The translations under genes were made by a program, and so were the position numbers. The notes below the pieces were generated by a model. It was given only the letters and a program-made list of their open reading frames with translations, was not told the origin of the DNA and did no database searches. A stretch of 64,000 nt of DNA, taken from positions 46,933 through 110,932 of the forward strand of contig JAURVT010000035.1 of the NCBI GenBank assembly GCA_030655315.1, written 5' to 3'. This stretch comes from Nocardioidaceae bacterium (lineage in GTDB: Bacteria > Actinomycetota > Actinomycetes > Propionibacteriales > Nocardioidaceae). Numbering within the stretch: the first letter of the stretch is position 1; the number at the start of each line of letters is the position of its first letter. This document shows, in pieces, positions 1 through 6,687 of this stretch.

Positions 1-327
1 AGCGCCGACCTCGCCGCGACGGTCGCGTTCCTCGTCACCGCCGCTCGATCGCGCGTCCCGGTGCTGCTCGACGGCGTGGTGTCGGTGGCGTGCGCGCTCG
101 CCGCCGAGCAGCTGGCGCCCGGCACCGTCGCCTGGCTCGCAGCCGGTCACCGCTCCACCGAGCCCGCCCAGTCGCTCGCGCTCGACAAGCTCGGGCTCGT
201 CCCGCTGCTCGACCTCGGGCTGCGCCTCGGCGAGGGCAGCGGCGCGCTCACCGCGCTGCCGGTGCTGCGCTCGTCCACGCTGCTGCTCGCGCAGACCGCC
301 CTGCTCGCCGACGTCCTCGGTCAGTGA
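1..327 (+). CDS. cobT: CobT, nicotinate-nucleotide--dimethylbenzimidazole phosphoribosyltransferase (3' part)
   Basis: This is the C-terminal part of a gene that starts left of the window; frame 1 is open from base 1 to the TGA at 325-327. CobT makes alpha-ribazole-5'-phosphate from nicotinate mononucleotide and dimethylbenzimidazole for the lower ligand of cobalamin. The visible tail (VPVLLDGVVS, then AAGHRSTEPAQ, then LGLRLGEGSGA) matches the conserved end of the family, which includes the catalytic glutamate region. The stop overlaps the GTG of the downstream cobS, consistent with translational coupling. The N-terminal two thirds cannot be judged. Confidence 0.9.
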   Translation, partial: SADLAATVAFLVTAARSRVPVLLDGVVSVACALAAEQLAPGTVAWLAAGHRSTEPAQSLALDKLGLVPLLDLGLRLGEGSGALTALPVLRSSTLLLAQTALLADVLGQ

Positions 328-1214
328 CCGAGAAGGTCTCGCCGGTCTGGCTCGACGGTCTCCGGCTGTCGGTGGGCACCCTCACCGCGCTGCCCGTGAC
401 GCCGCCGTCGCGCGTCGACCGTCCGCGGGCGGCCGTGGCGATGTCCGTCGCACCGCTGGCCGCGCTGCCGCTGGGCGTGCTCGCGGCGGCGGTGACCTGG
501 GCGGGCACCTGGCTCTCGCTGCCGAGGGCCGTGGTCGGGCTGCTCGTCGTCGCCGTCCTGGCCGTCGCCAACCGCGGCATGCACCTCGACGGCCTCGCCG
601 ACTCCGCCGACGGCCTCGCCGCCCCCAAGGACGCCGACGGGCGGCTCGCGATCATGCGCACGGGCGACGTCGGACCTGTCGGCGCCGCGGCGCTCGTGCT
701 GGTGCTCGGGCTGCAGGTGGCCGCGATCGCGGAGCTGGCGACCGGGCCCCGCGGCTGGCTGGTCGTCGGCGTCGCGGTCTGCCTGTCCCGCGCGGCCCTC
801 GCCCTCGTGTGCGTGCGCGGCGTCCCGGCCGCGCGCGGCTCGGGGCTCGGGGCCGCGGTGGCGGGCACCGTGCCCCGCCTCGTCGCGGCGGCGATCTGGG
901 CGCTCGTGGCGGCGGCCCTCGCCGGGGTGCTCGCGCTGGCCCCGTCCAGCGCCGAGGGCGTCCTCTCCTACGGCGGCAGCTACGAGCCGATGACGGCCTC
1001 GCGCGAGGCTTACTCGTCGTCCCTGACCATGACCTTCGACCGGTTCGAGCTGGTCGCCTGGGCGTCCGGTGTGCTCGCCACGCTGGTCGCCCTGGCCGTC
1101 GTCGCCCTGCTGGTGCGCCGCGCCGTCCGCGCCGTCGGCGGGGTGACGGGCGACGTCTGCGGCGCCGCGGTCGAGCTCTGCCTCGCCGCCCTCCTCGTCG
1201 CCCTGCTCGTCTGA
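324..1214 (+). CDS. cobS: CobS, adenosylcobinamide-GDP ribazoletransferase
   Basis: CobS is an integral membrane enzyme that joins adenosylcobinamide-GDP and alpha-ribazole(-phosphate), the last assembly step of cobalamin. The 296-aa product is mostly hydrophobic segments. It carries the family signature HLDGLADSADG at about residues 87-97, followed by a RTGDVGPVG-like stretch. The GTG start at 324 is chosen because it overlaps the cobT stop (GTGA) and gives the usual family length; the frame stays open much further upstream only because it shadows cobT. The region around residues 205-245 is slightly longer than in short homologues. A large symmetrical hairpin lies directly downstream. Confidence 0.93.
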   Translation: MTEKVSPVWLDGLRLSVGTLTALPVTPPSRVDRPRAAVAMSVAPLAALPLGVLAAAVTWAGTWLSLPRAVVGLLVVAVLAVANRGMHLDGLADSADGLAAPKDADGRLAIMRTGDVGPVGAAALVLVLGLQVAAIAELATGPRGWLVVGVAVCLSRAALALVCVRGVPAARGSGLGAAVAGTVPRLVAAAIWALVAAALAGVLALAPSSAEGVLSYGGSYEPMTASREAYSSSLTMTFDRFELVAWASGVLATLVALAVVALLVRRAVRAVGGVTGDVCGAAVELCLAALLVALLV

Positions 1215-1232
1215 GCGCGGCCGGCCGGGGGA

Positions 1233-1320
1233 CCAAATACCACGTGAACGTGGTAATTGACGCGAAGCATGGGAGATCTACCGTGCTTCGATCCAAATAC
1301 CACGTTCACGTGGTAATTGG
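1233..1320. repeat. Large symmetrical inverted repeat between convergent cobS and cobU
   Basis: Two near-palindromic blocks (1238-1255 and 1298-1315, each TACCACGT..ACGTGGTA) sit exactly 60 bp apart as direct repeats. The whole element is also an inverted repeat centred on AGATCT at 1274-1279. An inner stem (CGAAGCA at 1263-1269 with TGCTTCG at 1284-1290) completes it. It is AT-richer than the flanking genes. Its position between two 3' ends suggests a bidirectional terminator. Confidence 0.8.
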
Positions 1321-1328
1321 GCGGCGCG

Positions 1329-1862
1329 TCAGAGGTGGAGGACGCGCCCCGCGACGACGAGGGCGACCTCGTCCGACGCCGCCGCGACGCGCTGGTTGAC
1401 GGTGCCGAGGACGTCGCGGAAGACGCGGCCGGAGCGGTGGGCGGGGACGACGCCCATGCCCACCTCGTTGGTCACCGCCACGACGACGCCCGGCGCGTCG
1501 GACCAGGCGGCGGCGAGGTCCTCGACGCGGGCGTCCACCTCGTCCGACCACACGTCGCGGGGCGCCTCCCAGGCGTCGAGCTCGTCGAGGACGGCGGTGA
1601 CCCAGGTGCCGAGGCAGTCCAGGAGCAGGGGGCCGGGATGGTCGCGGACGGCGGCCGCGACGTCGGTGGTCTCGACGGTGCTCCACGCGGACGGGCGACG
1701 CGCGCGGTGCACCGACACCCGCTCGGCCCACTCCGGGTCGCCGTCCGGCGACGGCCCGGGTGCGACGTAGACGACCGGCTCGTCGGGCTCGAACAGCCCC
1801 TCGGCGTGGCGCGACTTGCCCGAGCGCACGCCCCCCGTCACGAGCACGCGACGTGCGGTCAT
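1329..1862 (-). CDS. cobU: CobU/CobP, adenosylcobinamide kinase / adenosylcobinamide-phosphate guanylyltransferase
   Basis: This is a bifunctional enzyme that phosphorylates adenosylcobinamide and then transfers GMP to give adenosylcobinamide-GDP, the CobS substrate. The 177-aa product begins MTARRVLVTGGVRSGKSRHA, with the P-loop GGVRSGKS at about residues 10-17. A conserved His (VSVHRARRP) is the likely guanylylation site by analogy with the family, and VTNEVGMGVVP is a family hallmark. The ATG at 1862 leaves 55 bp to the divergent cbiB start. Length is normal. Longer readings of this frame to the right are antisense to cbiB and were discarded. Confidence 0.92.
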   Translation of the reverse strand: MTARRVLVTGGVRSGKSRHAEGLFEPDEPVVYVAPGPSPDGDPEWAERVSVHRARRPSAWSTVETTDVAAAVRDHPGPLLLDCLGTWVTAVLDELDAWEAPRDVWSDEVDARVEDLAAAWSDAPGVVVAVTNEVGMGVVPAHRSGRVFRDVLGTVNQRVAAASDEVALVVAGRVLHL

Positions 1863-1904
1863 CGACTGGTCCCTCCCGTCGCGGCCCGGGCGGGCCGCTC
1901 TGCC

Positions 1905-1910
1905 TAGGCT
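1905..1910 (+). promoter_or_regulatory. Leaderless -10 element for cbiB
   Basis: TAGGCT lies 7 nt before the ATG at 1918 and no Shine-Dalgarno is visible. This is the spacing of a -10 hexamer whose transcript begins at the start codon. Confidence 0.6.
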
Positions 1911-1917
1911 GCAGCCT

Positions 1918-2850
1918 ATGCAACCCCGCGCCACCGGGCTCGCCCTCGGGTTCGTCCTCGACCGGTGGCTCGGCGACCCGCGCCGGCTCCACCCCGTCGC
2001 CGGGTTCGGCACGCTGGCCGCGGCCCTCGAGCGAAGCACCTGGGCGGACGACCGCGCCCACGGCGTCGTGCACTGCGCGACGCTCGTCGGCGCCGCCGCG
2101 CTGCTCGGCGTCGCGGCCGAGCGGACCGCCCGGCGGCCCGCCGCCCGTACCCTGGCCACCGCCGCCGCCACGTGGGTCGTCCTCGGCGGACGCTCGCTCG
2201 AGCGCGAGGCCGTCGCCGTCGCCCGGTACCTCGACGCCGGCGACCTGGCAGCCGCCCGCGAGCAGGTGACGCACCTCGTCGGGCGCGACCCCTCGCGGCT
2301 CGGGCCCGACGACGTCGCGCGCGCCACCGTCGAGTCCGTCGCAGAGAACACCTCGGACGCGGTGGTCGCGCCGCTGCTGGCGGGCGCGGTCGCCGGGGTC
2401 CCCGGACTGCTCGCCTACCGGGCGGCCAACACGCTCGACGCGATGGTCGGCCACCGGTCCGAGCGGTACCGACGCTTCGGGTGGGCGTCGGCACGCCTCG
2501 ACGACCTGCTCAACCTCGTGCCCGCCCGCACGTCCGCGCTGCTCGCCGCGGCGTGCGCCCCGCTCGTCGGCGGACGCCCGTCCGACGCCGTCCGCGCCTG
2601 GCGCCGCGACGCCGCGCTGCACCCGAGCCCGAACGCCGGACCCGTCGAGGCGGCGTTCGCCGGCGCACTCGGCCGCACGCTCGGCGGCAGCAACGTCTAC
2701 GGCGGCGTGGCCGAGGACCGCGGCACGCTCGGCGACGGTCCCTCCCCCGGCGTGGTCGACGTCCGTCGCGCGACGCGTCTCGCGGCGGCGGTCGGCGCCG
2801 GCGCGACGCTCGTGGCGGTCGGCGTCGCGAGCCTCACCTCGGCCCGGTGA
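1918..2850 (+). CDS. cbiB: CbiB/CobD, adenosylcobinamide-phosphate synthase
   Basis: This membrane-associated enzyme attaches aminopropanol (phosphate) to adenosylcobyric acid. The 310-aa product shows family landmarks: LDRWLGDPRRLHPVAGFG near the N terminus, ESVAENTSDAVVAP in the middle, DAMVGHRSERYRRFGWASAR, and HPSPNAGPVEAAFAGAL. The ATG at 1918 is preferred over upstream in-frame codons because a TAGGCT -10 element sits 7 nt before it and the extra N terminus would be antisense to cobU. The 3' end overlaps the convergent cobK by 17 bp. Confidence 0.93.
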   Translation: MQPRATGLALGFVLDRWLGDPRRLHPVAGFGTLAAALERSTWADDRAHGVVHCATLVGAAALLGVAAERTARRPAARTLATAAATWVVLGGRSLEREAVAVARYLDAGDLAAAREQVTHLVGRDPSRLGPDDVARATVESVAENTSDAVVAPLLAGAVAGVPGLLAYRAANTLDAMVGHRSERYRRFGWASARLDDLLNLVPARTSALLAAACAPLVGGRPSDAVRAWRRDAALHPSPNAGPVEAAFAGALGRTLGGSNVYGGVAEDRGTLGDGPSPGVVDVRRATRLAAAVGAGATLVAVGVASLTSAR

Positions 2851-3583
2851 CCCTCGTGAGGACCCAGGTCACGGCCTCGTGCACGGTCGCGACGGACGGT
2901 GCGCCGGAGCGGTCTGGACGGCGCACGACCACCACGGCGACGCCGAGCGCCGCGGCCGCGTCCAGCTTGGCGCTGGTCAGCGCACCGCCGGAGTCCTTGG
3001 TGACGAGCACGCGCACGCCGCGGGTGCGCAGCAGCTCGGTCTCGCCCTCGAGCGTGTAGGGCCCGCGGTCCTGCAGCACCGTCCACGACGGCGGCAGGGC
3101 CACCTCGGGCGGGTCGACGACGCGCGCCACCACGGACGCGTCCCGCAGCGCCGGGACGAACGCCTCCAGCCCCTGACGCCCCGTGGTCAGCAGCACCCCG
3201 CCTCCGAGGTCCGCCGCGACGGTCGCCGCCTCGCCCGTGTCGTCCACCCAGCGCCACGTGGCCGCATCGGGCCGCGAGCCCCACCCCGGGCGCGCCAGCC
3301 GCAGCAGCGGCACGCCGGCCGCCGAGCACGCCGCCACCGCGTTCGCCGAGATCGTCGCCGCGAACGGGTGCGTGGCGTCCACGACCGCGTCCACCCGGTG
3401 CTGGCGGAGCCACGCCACCAGGCCGTCGACGCCGCCGAACCCGCCGACGCGCGTGCGTCCCTCGGGCAGGGCCGGACGCGCGACCCGTCCGGCCAGCGAC
3501 GACACCACGTCGACGTCCGCCGCCACCAGCGCCGCGGCCAGTGCCCGTGCCTCGCCGGTGCCGCCGAGCAGCAGGACGGTCAC
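2834..3583 (-). CDS. cobK: CobK, precorrin-6A reductase
   Basis: CobK is an NADPH-dependent enzyme that reduces precorrin-6A in corrin-ring synthesis. The 249-aa product begins VTVLLLGGTGEARALAAAL, with a Rossmann-like start. VDATHPFAATISANA at about residues 67-81 is the typical CbiJ/CobK signature. GTG at 3583 is chosen because it overlaps the cobQ TGA as GTGA. No other corrin-ring methyltransferases lie in the window, so CobK is set among late-pathway genes here. The 3' end overlaps the opposing cbiB. Confidence 0.9.
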   Translation of the reverse strand: MTVLLLGGTGEARALAAALVAADVDVVSSLAGRVARPALPEGRTRVGGFGGVDGLVAWLRQHRVDAVVDATHPFAATISANAVAACSAAGVPLLRLARPGWGSRPDAATWRWVDDTGEAATVAADLGGGVLLTTGRQGLEAFVPALRDASVVARVVDPPEVALPPSWTVLQDRGPYTLEGETELLRTRGVRVLVTKDSGGALTSAKLDAAAALGVAVVVVRRPDRSGAPSVATVHEAVTWVLTRVTGPR

Positions 3584-5091
3584 GGCGACGGCTCGAGCAC
3601 CGGCCGCAGGACGGGCAGCGCGGGGTCGGCACCCTGCTCCACCAGCCGCAGCAGCGCCTCGACGTCGACGTGCTCCTCGAGCGCGTCGGCCAACGCGTCG
3701 ACGCGGGCCTGGCGCCGGTCCTCGAACCGCAGCCCGGGGTCGGGCGCGAACCCGTCGCGACCGACGTGCGCGGCCACCTCGCGCAGCCACGCGCGCCGGA
3801 ACCCGTCGCTCTCCAGGCTCCCGTGCCACATCGTGCCGAACACGCCGCCGGACCGTGCTCCGCCGGGCAGCTCGTCGCCGGACGGGCCGCGCGTGACGCG
3901 TCCGTGGTGGATCTCGTAGCCCGACACGGGCGCCCCGAGCCCGTGGCCGGACGGCAGGCCCAGCACCTTCTCGCGACCGAACACCGTGACGAGGTCGAGC
4001 AGGCCGAGGCCCTCGACGGACGCGCCGGGCGTGCCCTCGATCCCGTCGGGGTCCTCGACGCGACGCCCGAGCACCTGGCAGCCGCCGCACACGCCGAGCA
4101 CGGCCCCGCCGCGCGCGACGTGGTCGAGCACGGCACGGTCGAGCCCGCGCTCGCGCATCCAGGCGAGGTCGGCGAGGGTGGCGCGCGAGCCGGGCAGCAC
4201 CACGACGTCGGCGCCGGCCAGCGCCGCGGGGTCGCGCGCGAACGTCACGTCGACGGACGGCTCGAGCGTCAGCGCGTCGACGTCGGTGAAGTTGCTGATC
4301 CGCGGGAACGCGACCACGGCCGCGGCCAGTCGTCCCCGACGGTCGCCGCCGGTGGGCACCGGCCGGCTCTGCAGGTCGAGCGCGTCCTCGGAGTCCAGCC
4401 ACAGCCCGCTCTCCCAGGGCAGCACGCCGACGACCGGACGTCCGGTGAGGTCCTCGATCGTGTCCAGCCCGGGACGCAGCAGGTCGACGTCGCCCCGGAA
4501 CTTGTTGACGCAGAACGCCGCGAGCAGAGCCTGGTCGGCCGGCTCGAGGAGCGCGAGCGTGCCGTAGAGCTGGGCGAAGACCCCGCCCCGGTCGATGTCG
4601 GCCACGAGCAGCACCGGGACGTCACCGTGCCGGGCCAGCCCCATGTTGACGTAGTCCCAGCGCCGCAGGTTGATCTCGGCCGGGCTGCCCGCGCCCTCGC
4701 AGACGACGACGTCGAATCGGCCGCGCAGGTCGTCGAACGCGGCGAACGCCGCCTCGGCCAGGGCCGCGCGTCCGCCGGCGAACTCCCCGGACTCGAGCAC
4801 GCCGGCCGGCTCGCCCATCACCACGACGTGGCTGCGCCGGTCGCTGCCGGGCTTCAGCAGCACCGGGTTCATCGCGGCTTCGGGGACGGCCCGGGCCGCG
4901 ACCGCCTGCACCCACTGCGCCCGGCCGATCTCGGTGCCGCCCGGCGTGACCATCGAGTTGTTCGACATGTTCTGCGCCTTGAACGGGGCGACCGACACGC
5001 CGCGGCGGGCCAGCACGCGGCACAGCGCGGTGGTGACGATGCTCTTGCCCGCGTCCGAGCTCGCCCCCGCGACCATCAGCGTCCCGGCCAT
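3580..5091 (-). CDS. cobQ: CobQ, cobyric acid synthase (glutamine-hydrolysing)
   Basis: CobQ amidates four side chains of adenosylcobyrinic acid a,c-diamide using glutamine and ATP. The 503-aa protein has the expected two parts. The N-terminal dethiobiotin-synthetase-like ATPase begins MAGTLMVAGASSDAGKS with KAQNMSNNSMVT shortly after. The C-terminal class I amidotransferase has its nucleophile cysteine in GVCGGCQ and a catalytic histidine in MWHGSLESDGFRR. Length is normal for the family. Transcription is probably leaderless (TAGGCT 6 nt before ATG). cobK follows with a 4-bp overlap, so the two are one operon. Confidence 0.95.
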   Translation of the reverse strand: MAGTLMVAGASSDAGKSIVTTALCRVLARRGVSVAPFKAQNMSNNSMVTPGGTEIGRAQWVQAVAARAVPEAAMNPVLLKPGSDRRSHVVVMGEPAGVLESGEFAGGRAALAEAAFAAFDDLRGRFDVVVCEGAGSPAEINLRRWDYVNMGLARHGDVPVLLVADIDRGGVFAQLYGTLALLEPADQALLAAFCVNKFRGDVDLLRPGLDTIEDLTGRPVVGVLPWESGLWLDSEDALDLQSRPVPTGGDRRGRLAAAVVAFPRISNFTDVDALTLEPSVDVTFARDPAALAGADVVVLPGSRATLADLAWMRERGLDRAVLDHVARGGAVLGVCGGCQVLGRRVEDPDGIEGTPGASVEGLGLLDLVTVFGREKVLGLPSGHGLGAPVSGYEIHHGRVTRGPSGDELPGGARSGGVFGTMWHGSLESDGFRRAWLREVAAHVGRDGFAPDPGLRFEDRRQARVDALADALEEHVDVEALLRLVEQGADPALPVLRPVLEPSP

Positions 5092-5097
5092 CCCCCG

Positions 5098-5103
5098 AGC
5101 CTA
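5098..5103 (-). promoter_or_regulatory. Leaderless -10 element for cobQ
   Basis: On the minus strand TAGGCT ends 6 nt before the cobQ ATG at 5091. There is no ribosome-binding site in between. Confidence 0.6.
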
Positions 5104-5176
5104 GGCCTTGGCTCCCCCGGGCAGGACCAGGGTCGACCCCGATGACACCGCGCCCACCGGTCGCGAGGGTGGACCC

Positions 5177-5668
5177 GTGGACGACCTCCGAATCCTCGCC
5201 CGACGCACCGCGGTCACGCTGGGGCTCGCGTCCGCCGCGCTCAGCCTCGCCTGGGCGCTCGGCGCGACGTCGTTGCTCGACACCGTGGGCGGCCCGGCCG
5301 ACGTCGTCACCGGTCTCGGCGCGTCGCTGGTGCTGCTGGGCGCGGCCGGGGCGAAGTCCGCGGTGGCCCTGCTGCCCCTGGTCCCGCACGCCTGGGCACG
5401 GCTGCCCGGGCTGCTCGCCGGCTGGGTGCTGCTGGCCTACGGGAGCGCGGTGACGGTCGTGGGCCTGGGCGTGCTGACGGGGATCGTCCCGGCGTCGCCG
5501 GACGCCGACCTGCGCGCCATCGGGTGGCACACCTTCTTCTGGGACCCGTGGTTCGCGGCGTGGGGCGCCGCGCTGCTGCTCAGCCTGCGGCGAGGGCGAG
5601 GTGACGGCAGTCGGGGTAGGTGCAGCCCCGCGCCTCGGTCCGCGGCCGGGTGGGCAGGGCGTCGGTGA
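5177..5668 (+). CDS. DUF3995-like four-helix membrane protein
   Basis: Function unknown. The 163-aa product has about four transmembrane helices (roughly residues 8-30, 45-70, 75-105 and 125-145) and resembles the small actinobacterial DUF3995 membrane proteins, though I assign that family from general appearance only. GTG at 5177 (VDDLRILARR) is preferred because it precedes the first helix directly; longer starts add a polar, low-complexity N terminus. The last ~28 residues are Arg/Gly/Ser-rich and lie antisense to the end of mntR (overlap 5580-5668), so the true C terminus may be non-conserved. Confidence 0.6.
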   Translation: MDDLRILARRTAVTLGLASAALSLAWALGATSLLDTVGGPADVVTGLGASLVLLGAAGAKSAVALLPLVPHAWARLPGLLAGWVLLAYGSAVTVVGLGVLTGIVPASPDADLRAIGWHTFFWDPWFAAWGAALLLSLRRGRGDGSRGRCSPAPRSAAGWAGRR

Positions 5669-6338
5669 CCCACACGTCGGCCAGGACGTCGTCGGCGAGC
5701 GCGAGCTGACGGCCGGCGACCCCGGCACCGACCTCGACCGTGACCGAGCCGCGGAAGCGCTGGCGCTCGAGCACCGTGACCTGGTCGTCGAGGTGCAGGG
5801 CCTCGCCGGAGAGGTGGCGCAGCAGCTCGGGGTCGTCGTCGTTGATGCGGGCGACGAAGCCCCGCTCCCCGGCCTCGAGGTCGCTGAGCCGGCGGGCGAC
5901 GGGCTGGTGCAGCGTGCCGTCGGGGGTGGGGATCGGGTCGCCGTGCGGGTCGCGCCAGGGGTGGCCGAGCGCGACGTCCATCCGGTCGACCAGCGTGGGC
6001 GAGACGGCGTGCTCGAGCACCTCGGCCTCGTCGTGCACCTCGTCCCAGGTGTAGCCGAGCGCCTCGACCAGGTAGGTCTCGATCAGCCGGTGCCGGCGCA
6101 CCACCTTGACGGCCTCGGCCCGCCCGAGCTCGGTGAGCGCGATGGAGCCGTAGCGGCGGTGGTCGACGAGACCGGCGGCGGCGAGCTTGCGCACCATCGC
6201 CGAGACCGAGGAGGCCGACACCTCGAGCCCGGACGCCACCGCGGCCGTGGTGACCGTGGCCTCGGGGTCCCACTCGGTGACGGCGAAGATCGTCTTGAGG
6301 TAGTCCTCGGTGGCGGTACCGGGGCGTTCAGTGGTCAC
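5580..6338 (-). CDS. mntR: MntR-type metalloregulator, DtxR family
   Basis: This is a metal-dependent repressor with an N-terminal winged helix (EDYLKTIF, then SASSVSAMVRKLAAAGLV), a dimerisation/metal-binding domain (RHRLIETYL, then EVHDEAEVLEH) and a C-terminal FeoA/SH3-like domain. At the position of DtxR Met10 it has Asp (in TEDYL), and at DtxR Cys102 it has Glu (in DEAEVLEH). Both are the ligands of manganese-specific MntR, which argues for Mn(II) rather than Fe(II) sensing. The short tail ending CTYPDCRHLALAAG is extra. GTG at 6338 is leaderless. It probably controls manganese transport genes not in the window. Confidence 0.85.
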   Translation of the reverse strand: MTTERPGTATEDYLKTIFAVTEWDPEATVTTAAVASGLEVSASSVSAMVRKLAAAGLVDHRRYGSIALTELGRAEAVKVVRRHRLIETYLVEALGYTWDEVHDEAEVLEHAVSPTLVDRMDVALGHPWRDPHGDPIPTPDGTLHQPVARRLSDLEAGERGFVARINDDDPELLRHLSGEALHLDDQVTVLERQRFRGSVTVEVGAGVAGRQLALADDVLADVWVTDALPTRPRTEARGCTYPDCRHLALAAG

Positions 6339-6344
6339 CGGGCC

Positions 6345-6350
6345 AGCCTA
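6345..6350 (-). promoter_or_regulatory. Leaderless -10 element for mntR
   Basis: TAGGCT on the minus strand, 6 nt before the GTG start at 6338. No Shine-Dalgarno is present. Confidence 0.6.
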
Positions 6351-6379
6351 GGCCGTGCCACCGTCACCGCGGGCGCGGC

Positions 6380-6505
6380 TCAGCGGGTGAGAGCGGCGAG
6401 CACCGCGAGGGCGCCGACGAACAGCGCGAGGAAGGCCAGCAGGCGCACCAGGCCCAGGGCGACCGAGGAGGTCTCCGCGGTGAGGGGCAGGTGCAAGTTG
6501 GCCAT
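6380..6505 (-). CDS. 41-aa single-pass membrane peptide upstream of mntR
   Basis: This small reading frame runs from ATG at 6505 to TGA at 6380-6382 and encodes MANLHLPLTAETSSVALG followed by a hydrophobic helix and a terminal LTR. The helix spans about residues 17-39. The frame ends 41 bp upstream of the mntR start on the same strand. A weak AT-rich hexamer TACAAA sits 7 nt before the ATG, consistent with a leaderless transcript. Function unknown; it could be a small membrane protein expressed with mntR. I rely on the composition and the promoter, not on a recognised family. Confidence 0.5.
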   Translation of the reverse strand: MANLHLPLTAETSSVALGLVRLLAFLALFVGALAVLAALTR

Positions 6506-6650
6506 GCCTCACTTTGTACCACACGCACGCCACCACCACACGCGTCTCACGCACATATCTGGGACGAGGGCCGTCCAGGTGGACGGACTTCACGCACGGA
6601 CGGACGAGATCCCGGTCGACGTGGCGGTCTCTACCTTCGACGGGACTAGC

Positions 6651-6664
6651 GTGACCTGCGTCAC
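6651..6664. promoter_or_regulatory. Palindrome and -10 region of the metallophosphoesterase gene
   Basis: GTGAC-CTGC-GTCAC lies immediately downstream of TAGCGT (6647-6652), about 25 bp before the start codon at 6688. It may be an operator over the transcription start. Regulator unknown. Confidence 0.35.
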
Positions 6665-6687
6665 ACCAGTGACCCGAGGAGCCCGCC

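Noticed and set aside
1..5100. Search for a cobalamin riboswitch near the cob genes
   Set aside because: No B12-box or usual aptamer cores are seen in the short intergenic regions; cbiB and cobQ appear leaderless, which leaves no room for a 5' aptamer.
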